DNA of 64,000 nucleotides from contig CAXXEO010000001.1 of the NCBI GenBank assembly GCA_963664585.2, forward strand, positions 1 through 64,000. The letters are read 5' to 3'. The translations under genes and the position numbers were made by a program. This DNA comes from G963664585 sp963664585 (GTDB lineage: Bacteria > Bacillota > Clostridia > Oscillospirales > Ruminococcaceae). Shown piece by piece: positions 1 to 8,162 of the stretch (its first letter is position 1; each line of letters begins with the position of its first letter). The notes under the pieces were generated by a model that had not been told where the DNA came from, made no database searches, and saw only the letters and a program-made list of their open reading frames with translations.

Positions 1-76
1 AACACTGTCGTAGGGAAGCAGCTTGCAGCCACATTTGCCAGTCTGCGCCTCCCTGACAGGGGGCGCTTTTATTTTT
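1..76 (+). promoter_or_regulatory. 3' end of a TPP riboswitch with its expression platform (truncated by the window edge)
   Basis: The window opens with AACACTGTCGTAGGGAAGC, which fits the conserved 3' strand of the thiamine pyrophosphate (THI-box) aptamer, whose end is usually CGTAGGGAA. Bases 50-59 (TCCCTGACAG) are complementary to the aptamer tail CTGTC..AGGGA at 5-16, so they can form an antiterminator. The same bases belong to the 5' arm of the terminator at 45-66. TPP binding would hold the aptamer tail and release the terminator. The first gene downstream is thiD, as expected for a THI-box. The 5' part of the aptamer lies outside the window, so the call rests on the tail, the alternative pairing and the context. 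Confidence 0.72.
45..76 (+). terminator. Rho-independent terminator of the TPP riboswitch
   Basis: An eight-pair stem, 45-52 with 59-66 (one G-T wobble), is followed by the T-rich run TTTTATTTTT at 67-76. Its 5' arm overlaps bases that can pair with the riboswitch tail, the usual arrangement of a ligand-controlled attenuator. Confidence 0.7.
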
Positions 77-161
77 CCCCGCTACCCACTGTGGATGAGA
101 TTCATCCTGAAACCCATGATGTTCCTGTTGCTGCTTCTCCCTAAGGCATTACATAATGATC

Positions 162-266
162 TATAGTTGATTCACTTGAAAACAAACTTGTGATTTCTTC
201 CCCCGCCTTCGGCGGGGGAAGAAAATGACGTTTTATATATAGCAGTTTTTAAGTTAATTGGCTATA
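162..266 (+). mobile_element. MITE-like element, copy 1
   Basis: About 105 bp with imperfect inverted ends (TATAGTTGATTCACTTGAAAAC at the left; the right end read in reverse is TATAGCCAATTAACTTAAAAAC) and a central CTTCCCCCGCC/GGCGGGGGAAG hairpin. No protein is encoded. It lies between the TPP riboswitch and thiD, so it must be transcribed in the thi leader. Left end TTGATT, loop CCTTCGG on this strand. The right inner end has lost one base (AGCAG for AGCCAG). Confidence 0.8.
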
Positions 267-468
267 TCTGCAAGCTATGCCGTGAGAAGTAAATAATTGA
301 ATCTGATACCCGTCACATTAAAAGATTGTAACCAATTAAGCCTCTTTACATGTTTTCAGTATCCTTTTCGCCTGTGGCGAGCTGATAAAACTACTCAATA
401 TCAAAACTGAGGGCATTTGCTGGAGAAGCGTTTGCCCCCAGAAAATAAGGAACAAGGAGAGGATTTAT

Positions 469-1275
469 ATGAAAAAAGCACTGACCATAGCAGGTTCCGA
501 CTGCAGTGGAGGAGCAGGCATCCAAGCGGATTTAAAAACCTTTTCCGCCCATGGTGTATTTGGAATGAGCGCGATCGTTTCCGTTGTGGCGGAAAACACC
601 CAAAGAGTAATCAGTATTCAGGACATCATGCCCCAAATTATACAGGATCAGATAGACGCCGTATTTGAAGATATCCGCCCCGACGCCGTGAAGATCGGCA
701 TGCTTTCACAGGTTGACTCCATTCTGGCCGTGGTCAACAAGCTGCGGGTATATCAGCCGTCGAATATCGTCCTTGATCCAGTAATGTATGCAAAAAACGG
801 TTATCCCCTGATGAATCCCGATGCCATCGGGACCCTGATCAAGGAAATAGTTCCAATGGCGACTGTCATTACACCCAATATCCCCGAAGCCCAAGCCATT
901 GCCGGTATCTGTGTCGACTCGCAGGCCGACATGGAACGGGCAGCAAAGATCATCCATACCATGGGCTGCAAAAATGTGCTTGTCAAAGGTGGCCACGCGG
1001 TGGGCGACGCCTTAGATATCCTTTATGACGGAGTACATTTTACATACTTTTCCTCTAAGCGAATCAACACCAAAAATACCCACGGTACCGGCTGCACCCT
1101 TTCTTCAGCAATTGCTTCAAATCTGGCTTTGGGCATGGATGTGCCATCCGCGGTCCAAAAAGCGAAGAAATATGTCACTGCTGCCATCGCCGATGCACTG
1201 GAAATCGGCAAGGGGGCTGGACCAACCAACCACTTCCACGAGTTCTATAATAACAAAGGAGAAAGAAAAATATGA
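469..1275 (+). CDS. thiD: Hydroxymethylpyrimidine/phosphomethylpyrimidine kinase
   Basis: A 268-residue ribokinase-family kinase that phosphorylates HMP and HMP-P to HMP-PP in the cytoplasm, the pyrimidine branch of thiamine synthesis. The N-terminal substrate motif TIAGSDCSGGAGIQADLKT (residues 5-23) is typical of ThiD. The C-terminal NTHGTGCTLSSAIA contains the anion-hole GTGC with the catalytic-base region. Length matches the family. AAGGAGAGG precedes the ATG at good spacing. The stop overlaps the thiC start by four bases (ATGA), so the two are translationally coupled. First gene of a thiD-C-M-E operon, likely under TPP-riboswitch control. Confidence 0.95.
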   Translation: MKKALTIAGSDCSGGAGIQADLKTFSAHGVFGMSAIVSVVAENTQRVISIQDIMPQIIQDQIDAVFEDIRPDAVKIGMLSQVDSILAVVNKLRVYQPSNIVLDPVMYAKNGYPLMNPDAIGTLIKEIVPMATVITPNIPEAQAIAGICVDSQADMERAAKIIHTMGCKNVLVKGGHAVGDALDILYDGVHFTYFSSKRINTKNTHGTGCTLSSAIASNLALGMDVPSAVQKAKKYVTAAIADALEIGKGAGPTNHFHEFYNNKGERKI

Positions 1276-2588
1276 ACTATACTACACAGATGGACGCGGC
1301 CAAAAAAGGGATCATAACCCCACAGATCGCCCTGGTCGCCCAAAAAGAAGGAATGGATACCGGGGAGCTTCTCCGGCGCGTGGCTTCCGGCACCGTTGCC
1401 ATCCCCGCCAATAAAAACCATGTCTCTCTCAGCGCCGAGGGGGTGGGCGAGGGACTACGAACTAAGATCAATGTCAACCTCGGCGTATCAGGTGATCTTG
1501 CCGACTATGAGGCTGAGTTTGATAAAGTAAAGCTCTCCCTTTCTTATGGAGCCGAGGCCATCATGGACCTGAGCAACTATGGTAAGACCCATGCTTTTCG
1601 CGAAAAACTGATTGACCTCTCCCCCGCCATGATTGGTACGGTTCCGATCTATGACGCCATAGGATATCTGGAAAAAAGCCTTAAAAATATCACTGCCGAA
1701 GAATTTTTGGATGTGGTTCGGATTCACGCCCGTGAAGGTGTGGATTTTATGACCATCCACGCAGGTATCAACCGCAGAACGGCAGAGATTTTTCAAAAAA
1801 ATAAGCGCTTGACCAACATCGTCTCCCGGGGTGGCTCGCTGCTTTTTGCATGGATGGAGATGACCGGACATGAAAACCCATTTTATGAATACTATGATGA
1901 GCTTCTCAACATCATGCGTGAGTACGACGTAACCATCAGCTTGGGGGATGCCCTGCGGCCAGGCTCTATCAGTGATTCCACCGATGCCTCCCAGCTTACC
2001 GAGCTGATTGAACTGGGCCAACTGACAAAGAGAGCGTGGGCAAAGGATGTACAGGTGATGGTTGAAGGTCCGGGTCATATGGCCCTTGACGAAATCGCGG
2101 CAAACATGAAAATCCAAAAGAGGCTTTGCCATGGTGCCCCCTTCTATGTGCTGGGGCCTATCGTCACAGACATCGCTCCCGGATACGACCATATCACCTC
2201 TGCGATAGGCGGAGCGATCGCAGCAGCAAACGGCGCGGATTTCTTGTGCTATGTCACTCCGGCCGAGCATCTTCGTCTTCCAGATATCAGCGACGTCAAA
2301 GAGGGAATTATAGCAGCCAAAATTGCCGCCCACGCCGCTGATATTGCCAAAGGCATAAAGGGTGCAAGGGAAATCGACAACCGGATGAGTGACGCAAGGC
2401 GAAGATTGGATTGGGATGAGATGTTTTCTATTGCACTTGACCCCGAAAAACCAAAGCGGTATTTTGACAGCGCACCACCGGCAGACAAACACAGTTGTTC
2501 GATGTGCGGCAAAATGTGCGCTATGAATACGATGAACAAGATTATGAATCATGAGGAAGTATGCACGGAAACGGAAATACACGATTGA
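1272..2588 (+). CDS. thiC: Phosphomethylpyrimidine synthase (radical SAM)
   Basis: A 438-residue protein that converts aminoimidazole ribotide to HMP-P, the committed step of the pyrimidine branch. The C-terminal cluster motif CSMCGKMC (CX2CX4C) binds the 4Fe-4S cluster. Internal blocks such as the region around VEGPGHM and GAPFYVLGPIVTDIAPGYDHITSAIGGA are classic ThiC. It is the short bacterial form, without the long N-terminal extension found in proteobacterial ThiC. Its start is inside the thiD stop. AAAGGAGAAAG upstream is the ribosome site. Confidence 0.96.
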   Translation: MNYTTQMDAAKKGIITPQIALVAQKEGMDTGELLRRVASGTVAIPANKNHVSLSAEGVGEGLRTKINVNLGVSGDLADYEAEFDKVKLSLSYGAEAIMDLSNYGKTHAFREKLIDLSPAMIGTVPIYDAIGYLEKSLKNITAEEFLDVVRIHAREGVDFMTIHAGINRRTAEIFQKNKRLTNIVSRGGSLLFAWMEMTGHENPFYEYYDELLNIMREYDVTISLGDALRPGSISDSTDASQLTELIELGQLTKRAWAKDVQVMVEGPGHMALDEIAANMKIQKRLCHGAPFYVLGPIVTDIAPGYDHITSAIGGAIAAANGADFLCYVTPAEHLRLPDISDVKEGIIAAKIAAHAADIAKGIKGAREIDNRMSDARRRLDWDEMFSIALDPEKPKRYFDSAPPADKHSCSMCGKMCAMNTMNKIMNHEEVCTETEIHD

Positions 2589-2795
2589 CTATCCCTCTTA
2601 CCTGATACGAATTCCCTTTGCCGCTCTGCTAAAAGCGAAGTGGAAGGGATGAAAATCAAATGTCACCAAAACAGGATTTAGAAAGATATCCTATCCGCCT
2701 TATATTCGTAAGGAAATTGAAAGCCCTTATCATTATAGGCAGCGCTTGATAGGGGCATTGGTAACGATTATTTTTGCCGCCGAAGATTGGAGTTC
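2589..2795 (+). other. Intergenic spacer between thiC and thiM
   Basis: 207 bases inside an otherwise tight operon. The stretch CCCTTTGCCGCTCTGCTAAAAG..AGTGGAAGGG can fold imperfectly. A 29-codon reading frame starts at ATG 2660 after AAGGGATG but resembles nothing I know. I see no terminator with a clear T-run, so read-through into thiM is likely. Confidence 0.4.
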
Positions 2796-3635
2796 ATGAT
2801 GATTGCCACTTATATTCAGAATGCCGCGGAAATTCTGACCGCGCTAAGAGAAAAAAAGCCCCTTGTCCATCACATCACAAACTATGTCACCGTTAACGAT
2901 TGTGCCAATATCGTTCTTGCCATTGGTGGCTCACCAATTATGGCGGATGACCGTGAAGAAGTGCAGGAGATGACCGCTATCTCTTCCGCTCTTCTGTTAA
3001 ACACGGGAACCCTGAATGAGAGAACTGTGGAGTCAATGCTTCTCGCTGGAAAAAAAGCGAATGAGCTTGGAATCCCCGTTGTGTTTGATCCGGTTGGCGC
3101 AGGGGCATCAACCATGCGAAATCGGACGGCGGCAAAGATTCTTTCAGAGCTGAAAATCAGCGTGTTACGCGGGAACATGTCCGAAGTCAAATATATTTTA
3201 GGATTGGGCTCCTCTACCCGTGGGGTGGATGTGTCCGATGAAGACGCTAAAAATTCCGGAATGCAAGGGCTTGGCATTTCATCCCGCCTTGCGAAACACC
3301 TTCACTGCATCGTCGCCATTACAGGGAAGGTGGATCTAATCTCCGACGGCAGTCGGGTAATCTGTATCGAAAACGGACATGCCATGATGTCCGATGTAAC
3401 CGGCACCGGTTGCATGTGTACATCGCTCATTGCCGCCTGCTGTGGCAGCACACCCGACTGTTTTACCGCCACTGTAGCCGCTGTCTCTACTATGGGCATT
3501 ACCGGTGAACTGGCCTTTGAGAGTGCCGGTGAAAAAGGGACGGGGAGCTTTCGCACTGCCCTGATAGATGCGGCAAGCCAAATGAATGCGGAGGTCTTTT
3601 TAAGGAGGGCGCGAATCTATGAAGCCAAACTTTGA
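2796..3635 (+). CDS. thiM: Hydroxyethylthiazole kinase
   Basis: About 279 residues. Phosphorylates the thiazole alcohol (THZ) in salvage, giving THZ-P for ThiE. Visible signatures are PLVHHITNYVTVNDCAN near the N-terminus (substrate site), GGSPIMADD, FDPVGAGAS, and the GTGCM motif with its catalytic cysteine near residue 205. A TTG lies further upstream at 2787, but GGAG at 2789-2792 points to ATG 2796 or 2799 as the start. The gene overlaps thiE by 17 bases. Because no thiG, thiS, thiH or thiF is present here, the locus would make the pyrimidine de novo but scavenge the thiazole. Confidence 0.93.
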   Translation: MMIATYIQNAAEILTALREKKPLVHHITNYVTVNDCANIVLAIGGSPIMADDREEVQEMTAISSALLLNTGTLNERTVESMLLAGKKANELGIPVVFDPVGAGASTMRNRTAAKILSELKISVLRGNMSEVKYILGLGSSTRGVDVSDEDAKNSGMQGLGISSRLAKHLHCIVAITGKVDLISDGSRVICIENGHAMMSDVTGTGCMCTSLIAACCGSTPDCFTATVAAVSTMGITGELAFESAGEKGTGSFRTALIDAASQMNAEVFLRRARIYEAKL

Positions 3636-4257
3636 CTTAAGCATCTATCTGGTCACCGATCGCGATTTGATGAGCACCACGTCTCTGGAGGAAGCTGTGA
3701 CGGAGGCCATCCGTGGCGGATGCACCCTTGTACAGCTTCGGGAAAAGAACCTTTCCTCCCGTGATTTCTATATGGTTGCACTTTCCATCAAACGCCTTAC
3801 AGACAGCCTTGCTATCCCGCTGATCATCAATGACCGGGTGGACATCGCCCTTGCCGTTGACGCCGCCGGAGTCCATGTCGGCCAGAGCGACCTGCCTGCC
3901 TGTGAGGTGCGCCGCATCATCGGTGCTGAAAAGATCTTGGGCGTTTCCGCCTCCACTCTTGCAGAGGCTGCCAAGGCCCAGCTGGACGACGCGGATTATG
4001 TAGGCGTGGGTGCCATGTTCGCGACAGGCACAAAAACCGATGCCAAAAGCGTCACCATCGGAGAACTTTGCGAAATCAAGCGCAGCCTTAGAATCCCTGT
4101 GGTCGCCATCGGCGGTATCAACGAGCAAAGTCTTCCCATGCTCTACAAAACCGGTATTGATGGAATTGCCGTGGTATCGGGCATTATCTCCAACCAGAAT
4201 ATAGCGGCCTCTGCAAACCAACTGAAGCAGATGTTCAAGCAGGTTAAACTGGTGTAA
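3619..4257 (+). CDS. thiE: Thiamine-phosphate synthase
   Basis: A 212-residue TIM-barrel enzyme that joins HMP-PP and THZ-P to thiamine phosphate. Motifs are LYLVTDRD at the N-terminus, VQLREKN, LIINDRVDIAL, GVHVGQSDLP, DYVGVGAMFATGTKTDA (diphosphate-binding) and IPVVAIGGI. Length is normal for the family. AAGGAGGGCG precedes the ATG inside the thiM tail. It is the last gene of the thi operon. thiL, needed to make TPP, is not in the window. Confidence 0.95.
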   Translation: MKPNFDLSIYLVTDRDLMSTTSLEEAVTEAIRGGCTLVQLREKNLSSRDFYMVALSIKRLTDSLAIPLIINDRVDIALAVDAAGVHVGQSDLPACEVRRIIGAEKILGVSASTLAEAAKAQLDDADYVGVGAMFATGTKTDAKSVTIGELCEIKRSLRIPVVAIGGINEQSLPMLYKTGIDGIAVVSGIISNQNIAASANQLKQMFKQVKLV

Positions 4258-4340
4258 ACTTATACCTTTGAAGCTAAAAAATTTTTACTCGCACTTTTTT
4301 ACCCACACGTGTAAGGGAAAGAGTGCGAATGATCAAACAC

Positions 4341-4446
4341 TATAGCCAATTAACTTAAAAACTGGCTATAGTTAAAACGTCATTTTCTTCCCCCGCCTTC
4401 GGCGGGGGAAGAAATCACAAGCTTGTTTTCAAGTTAATCAACTATA
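4341..4446 (-). mobile_element. MITE-like element, copy 2 (inverted)
   Basis: 106 bp, same family as copy 1 but in the opposite orientation: TATAGCCAATTAACTTAAAAAC at its left and GTTTTCAAGTTAATCAACTATA at its right. The central hairpin reads CCTTCGG on the + strand, which is CCGAAGG in the element's own orientation, the reverse of copy 1. With copy 1 it flanks the thi operon as an inverted pair. Confidence 0.82.
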
Positions 4447-4493
4447 TATCTTTATCGTCTGAACTCTATTGACTCTGCCGGATACTCTGGGGT

Positions 4494-5219
4494 ATGATGC
4501 AGAAAATACCGCTGTACAAGACAGCAGAAAGCAGGTTCGGCGAGGTGCACAATCAATCAATTGTCTGCAAAGGGGCAATCTTCGATTTGGACGGTACTCT
4601 CATTGACTCAATGGGCGTTTGGGAGAAGATTGATATCCGCTTCCTTGAAAAAAGAGGGATACTACTTCCAGCAGAATATGTGCAAGCGGTTAAAGCTATG
4701 AGCTTCATCGACGCGGCAGAGTACACCATATCTTTTTTCGCACTCAAGGAGTCACCCGAAGATATTATCCGCGAGTGGAATGAGATGGCCCTGTATGAAT
4801 ATAGTCATAATATCCGGCTTAAGCCAGGGGCGAGAGAATATCTTAAGATGTTAAAGGTTGGCAATACAAAAATTGCACTTGCTACCGCCGCGGCAACTCA
4901 GTTATATGAAGCGGTATTAAAAAGCAATGGAATCTATACACTTTTCGACGAATTTGCAACTCTTAGCGAAGTCACGCGCAACAAAAGGCATCCTGATATT
5001 TACCTTTTAGCTGCCAAAAAGCTGGGGATAGCGCCTTCGCATTGTGTTGTCTTCGAGGATGTTCTTGCAGGGGTCTTGGGGGCAAAAGAGGCTGGTATGA
5101 GGGTATGCGCCGTTTATGACAGCTATTCTGCCTTGGAAAAGCCCATGATCTCATCGCTGTCCGACCGCTATATCGAAAGCTTTGAGGAACTGTTATGGGA
5201 ACCTATTGTTGAGCGGTAA
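4494..5219 (+). CDS. HAD-superfamily hydrolase (beta-phosphoglucomutase-like phosphatase)
   Basis: 241 residues. The four HAD motifs are present: I, IFDLDGTLIDSMG (nucleophile and acid Asp, residues ~30-40); II, the threonine of IALATAAAT; III, the lysine of VTRNKRHPDIY; IV, CVVFEDVLAGVLGAKEAGM. The helical cap between I and II is of the C1 type used by phosphoglycolate phosphatase and beta-phosphoglucomutase relatives. Substrate cannot be told. The first ~25 residues are not part of the fold and the ribosome site is weak, so a later start is possible. It stands alone between two MITE copies. Confidence 0.85.
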   Translation: MMQKIPLYKTAESRFGEVHNQSIVCKGAIFDLDGTLIDSMGVWEKIDIRFLEKRGILLPAEYVQAVKAMSFIDAAEYTISFFALKESPEDIIREWNEMALYEYSHNIRLKPGAREYLKMLKVGNTKIALATAAATQLYEAVLKSNGIYTLFDEFATLSEVTRNKRHPDIYLLAAKKLGIAPSHCVVFEDVLAGVLGAKEAGMRVCAVYDSYSALEKPMISSLSDRYIESFEELLWEPIVER

Positions 5220-5307
5220 ATGGAGTTGCTGTTGACTTTTTTTGTATGATAAATTGACCTCGTTCATTTATCTGATACTATTTCCTTTTTTAAAAACATC
5301 TAATTTT

Positions 5308-5346
5308 ATATCTATTTTTCCCGCCTGTGGCGGGAAAAATAGATAT
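5308..5346. repeat. Perfect 39-bp palindrome with CCCGCC/GGCGGG core
   Basis: ATATCTATTTTTCCCGCC, loop TGT, then its exact reverse complement. It shares the CCCGCC..GGCGGG core with the MITE hairpin but has different arms and no inverted MITE ends. Similar palindromes lie at 8613-8651 and 53535-53574. Confidence 0.7.
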
Positions 5347-5373
5347 GCTTTATTGCCTTTTCATATGGAATTA

Positions 5374-5418
5374 GTCTGAGATCCCTTGAGAACGGTTTGT
5401 TTTCAAGGGATTTCAGAC
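5374..5418. terminator. Strong stem-loop downstream of the HAD gene
   Basis: GTCTGAGATCCCTTGA pairs with TCAAGGGATTTCAGAC (16 positions, one mismatch) around a 13-base loop. No T-run follows directly on the + strand, so termination is uncertain. It may be a structured remnant rather than a terminator. Confidence 0.4.
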
Positions 5419-5449
5419 GTTTAAAAGGATTCCCATCCGTATACACGAT

Positions 5450-5555
5450 TATAGCCAATTAACTTAAAAACTGGCTATAGATAAAGCGTCATTTTCTTTC
5501 CCCGCCTTCGGCGGGGAAAGAAATCACAAGCTTGTTTTCAAGTTAATCAACTATA
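5450..5555 (-). mobile_element. MITE-like element, copy 3 (inverted)
   Basis: 106 bp, same orientation as copy 2, TATAGCC end at the left and CAACTATA at the right. The hairpin arms are one C-G pair shorter (CTTTCCCCGCC). Loop CCTTCGG on the + strand. Confidence 0.82.
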
Positions 5556-5890
5556 TTAATAAGCTATCTGGAGATAAATTGATTACGCCCCGTACTTTCT
5601 GACAAATACTGTGACAGCTTATATGAATGGCAAATGAAATCACCTGCTTCTATAGCCATCGCCTCCTGTATATGCGAGGCTTACTGTTTTAAGAAGGTTT
5701 TAAATATAAATCGATGCTCTTATATCCTAAACTATTCTAATGGTTTAAAAATCCGCGTCAATAGATGATTGGCATGCTTTTTTTAAAATCACAATATACG
5801 TTTAATGCTACATACAATAATACTGATCTCCTGCATTAAGGGATGTTAACCATTGGTATTAAGAAATTAAAAGAGAGAAGGATATATAAT
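5556..5890. other. Gene-free AT-rich stretch upstream of the DUF4183 gene
   Basis: About 335 bases of low-complexity AT-rich DNA. I see only the ribosome site AGAGAAGGATA just before the ATG at 5891. No promoter with both boxes stands out. Confidence 0.4.
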
Positions 5891-6277
5891 ATGGCAACAT
5901 CATTATTGAAGCTGACGATGACTGCTTCACAACCGACAACCACAGCTAAACCAAACAGCGTTAAGATACTTTAACACGGGCCGCCGGTGGGAGGTTACAC
6001 CGGGTCTGCCACCTATACCATCGACGATATCGATTGGCTCAACGACAGTGGTACAGCAGTAGCTGTCGGCGGTCTTATCCCAGCAGTAGCAGATAACGGA
6101 TATTATATGCTATATATCAACGGTCAATTACAGGAAGGCAACGTAGTAACTACCGTCCTTGCCAGCGCTGTGACGATCACTTTCGGTGCCGCAACTACAA
6201 TCGATGCGGGTAAAGTAATCAGTCTGGTTGTCACTAATTTCGATCCAGATACTACAGCTCCTACAGTTACTGGTTAA
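5891..6277 (+). pseudogene. DUF4183 family protein, broken by an in-frame TAA after codon 27
   Basis: ATG at 5891 follows AGAGAAGGATA and opens MATSLLKLTMTAS, the usual N-terminus of DUF4183 proteins, which are found in spore-forming Firmicutes and are thought to belong to the spore surface. TAA at 5972 stops it. The same frame resumes at CAC and runs to 6277, with the family's ADNGYYMLYINGQLQ core. Shifting one base at AAGATACTTTAACACGGG reads K-Y-F-N-T-G, and KYF is the family's normal sequence here. This suggests an inserted base near 5966 and a lost base about 14 bases later, which together leave the frame unchanged but expose a stop. It could be real decay or a sequencing error. Confidence 0.75.
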
Positions 6278-6682
6278 TCATAACCGAACGTAAACGGTTT
6301 GTTTTTATAGGTGTCTCAAGCGAGCTTAAGTATTTAAGTCCGCAGATATTTGCAGTGACGGCTTCAGGCATGGTTTCATACCTGAAGCTGTTGCTACATA
6401 TGGATGTATCTTTGGCTTATTGAGCTACAGCCTCATATTTAAAAAATCTGTAAAGCATTCGCTTTACTATCTATAGAATATAATCTGTTCAAAAAATGCT
6501 GAAACACCGGAGTGACTGCTATGGTCAAAATACAATTTGCCTAACTACATCTGCTGTTTATCGGACAAATACGGAAGTCCTCATCAGTCCATATAAGCCG
6601 AATGCGATTACTTATACGGAATTGTGTTCACCTAAAAGACACTGCCAAATAGAGATTGGATCTCCAACGAAAAAAAACCGCT
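6278..6682. other. Intergenic stretch with two hairpins
   Basis: AACCG..ACGGTTTGTTTTTA at 6282-6307 is a weak terminator after the DUF4183 gene. GCTTCAGG..CCTGAAGC at 6361-6388 is an 8-pair stem without a T-run. A reading frame at 6496-6747 lacks a ribosome site and resembles nothing, so I do not call it a gene. Confidence 0.4.
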
Positions 6683-7864
6683 ATGAAAGATATGATAACC
6701 GTATCAATCAAAGGCTATATCATTGTTTTATCCGAGAGGGGGACTAAGTCTCCGCCTATTCCGTTTCGTATAATGAATCACATTTGCCTTTATGCTCCTA
6801 AAGATGCTTTTTTATACTTTCAAACAACCAATTTTATTTGCCGCGCTGTCCCAGTATATACTGAAGAAGATATAGCAACCGGACAAATTAAAATATGTAT
6901 CAGTATCGATACGATCGCCTATTCCGAAGTGAACATGGATATCACTGTACCGGTGGTCGATCCTGTGCTTTCAGAAGTCAGTCAAGTGTGTATCAATGTA
7001 AATAGAATTTTCGACTCCGTCTGTTTTCATAGTGAAACTTGTTTAGAGTATGACGCATTGGTAAAGGCGGAGATTTATCAATATAATGCCCTGTCGGACG
7101 GTGTAAAGACAAATTATACGGACGCAGATGAATTGACGGAGTTTGGGGATAAAGGCATCCTTTCGCCTGACGATGTTTCTTATTATAATCTGTTCGTGAA
7201 CGGCGTTTTGCAGCCAAAAGTAAATTATACAATCACAAAAGGACATTTGGAATTAAAAACAGTGAATGTTCCACCAAGCGGCGCGACAATTATTATTACG
7301 TTTATTACTTTGAAAGATAATAACAATCAATTGATTCATGTAACAAATTATCAATATAATAGCATTTCAAATGGAACAAGAAGAGACTTCACCAATGCTG
7401 ATGAGTTAATCATGTATGGTGATAAAGGTATTCTTGCTCCCTATGAAGTCTCTTATTTTAATCTTTATGTGAACGGCGAGTTACAACCAAAAATAAATTA
7501 CACCGTAGAAAAAGGGCTTTTAAAGCTCACCACAGTTGATATTCCCCCCAACGAAGCCACGATTATTCTTGAATCCATTATTATCAAAGATGCAGACAAC
7601 CAACTGCTCAAAGCAGAAACTTATCAATATAATGCCTACTCAAACGGGAATAAAATCTATACAAATATAGATGAATTAACGATGTATGGTGACCAGGGAA
7701 TTATTGATCCAAAACTAAGTTCTTATCAAAACCTTTTTATCAACGGTGTAATTCAGCCGGATGTTAATTATTTGGTTCAAGACGGTCGCCTCACATTGAA
7801 AACAGATGACGCGCCTCAACCAGGAAGACCAATTGCACTTCAGTATATCAGTGTTTTTTTATAA
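6683..7864 (+). CDS. Large protein with three tandem DUF4183 domains, probable spore-surface protein
   Basis: About 393 residues from ATG 6683; an in-frame TTG lies at 6656 and the ribosome site is poor, so the start is uncertain. The N-terminal third contains CINVNRIFDSVCFHSETC, a pattern I associate with clostridial spore-protein N-termini; this is inference. Then come three repeats of ~85 residues, each with YQYNA/S..SNG, DELxxxGDxGI, a Y-x-NLFVNGVLQP-type strand and NYxV. These match the DUF4183 core, here tripled instead of single. No signal peptide is visible, as for proteins assembled inside the mother cell. The DNA is more AT-rich than its neighbours. Confidence 0.7.
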   Translation: MKDMITVSIKGYIIVLSERGTKSPPIPFRIMNHICLYAPKDAFLYFQTTNFICRAVPVYTEEDIATGQIKICISIDTIAYSEVNMDITVPVVDPVLSEVSQVCINVNRIFDSVCFHSETCLEYDALVKAEIYQYNALSDGVKTNYTDADELTEFGDKGILSPDDVSYYNLFVNGVLQPKVNYTITKGHLELKTVNVPPSGATIIITFITLKDNNNQLIHVTNYQYNSISNGTRRDFTNADELIMYGDKGILAPYEVSYFNLYVNGELQPKINYTVEKGLLKLTTVDIPPNEATIILESIIIKDADNQLLKAETYQYNAYSNGNKIYTNIDELTMYGDQGIIDPKLSSYQNLFINGVIQPDVNYLVQDGRLTLKTDDAPQPGRPIALQYISVFL

Positions 7865-7950
7865 GTGGGCATTAGAAATGGCTTTCATACTGTGTTCATT
7901 TCTCCCGCCTAAGGCGAAAAAAGATTATTATTGCATATAACATAAAATGA

Positions 7951-8056
7951 TATAGCCAATTAACTTGAAAACAAGCTTGTGATTTCTTCCCCCGCCGAAG
8001 GCGGGGGAAGAAAATGACGTTTTATTTATAGCCAGTTTTTAAGCTAATTGGCTATA
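7951..8056 (+). mobile_element. MITE-like element, copy 4
   Basis: 106 bp, forward body (ACAAGCTTGTGATTTC...AAAATGACGTTTTA), but the left end is TATAGCCAATTAACTTGAAAAC. Its outer bases therefore match the right-end type instead of the usual TATAGTTGATT. Loop CCGAAGG. The end swap suggests gene conversion or repair between its own ends. Confidence 0.82.
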
Positions 8057-8083
8057 TAAAGCGAACACTGGTATAAAAAGCAG

Positions 8084-8139
8084 AAACACAAACCGAAATG
8101 CAACCGGCAAATTTCCGGCATGCATTTCGGTTTGTGTTT
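8084..8139 (-). terminator. Terminator of the Nudix gene
   Basis: A perfect 19-pair stem (8084-8102 with 8121-8139) encloses a smaller CCGG/CCGG hairpin. On the - strand it lies 24 bases beyond the Nudix stop codon and is followed by CTGCTTTTTATACC, which includes five Ts. Confidence 0.65.
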
Positions 8140-8162
8140 AATAGTAATCTGCTAAAATTCAT

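Noticed and set aside
1..144. An open frame from base 1 to a TAA at 142, which could be the end of a gene
   Set aside because: The same bases give the TPP-riboswitch tail and a terminator with T-run just before thi genes; a stop-free 47 codons can arise by chance and matches no family I know.
1488..2582. A 364-codon frame opposite thiC, and a 305-codon frame opposite 27360-28277
   Set aside because: Both lie antisense to well-supported genes, have no ribosome sites and resemble no family.
6496..6747. An 83-codon + strand frame overlapping the triple DUF4183 gene
   Set aside because: No ribosome site, odd composition, and overlap with a better-supported frame.
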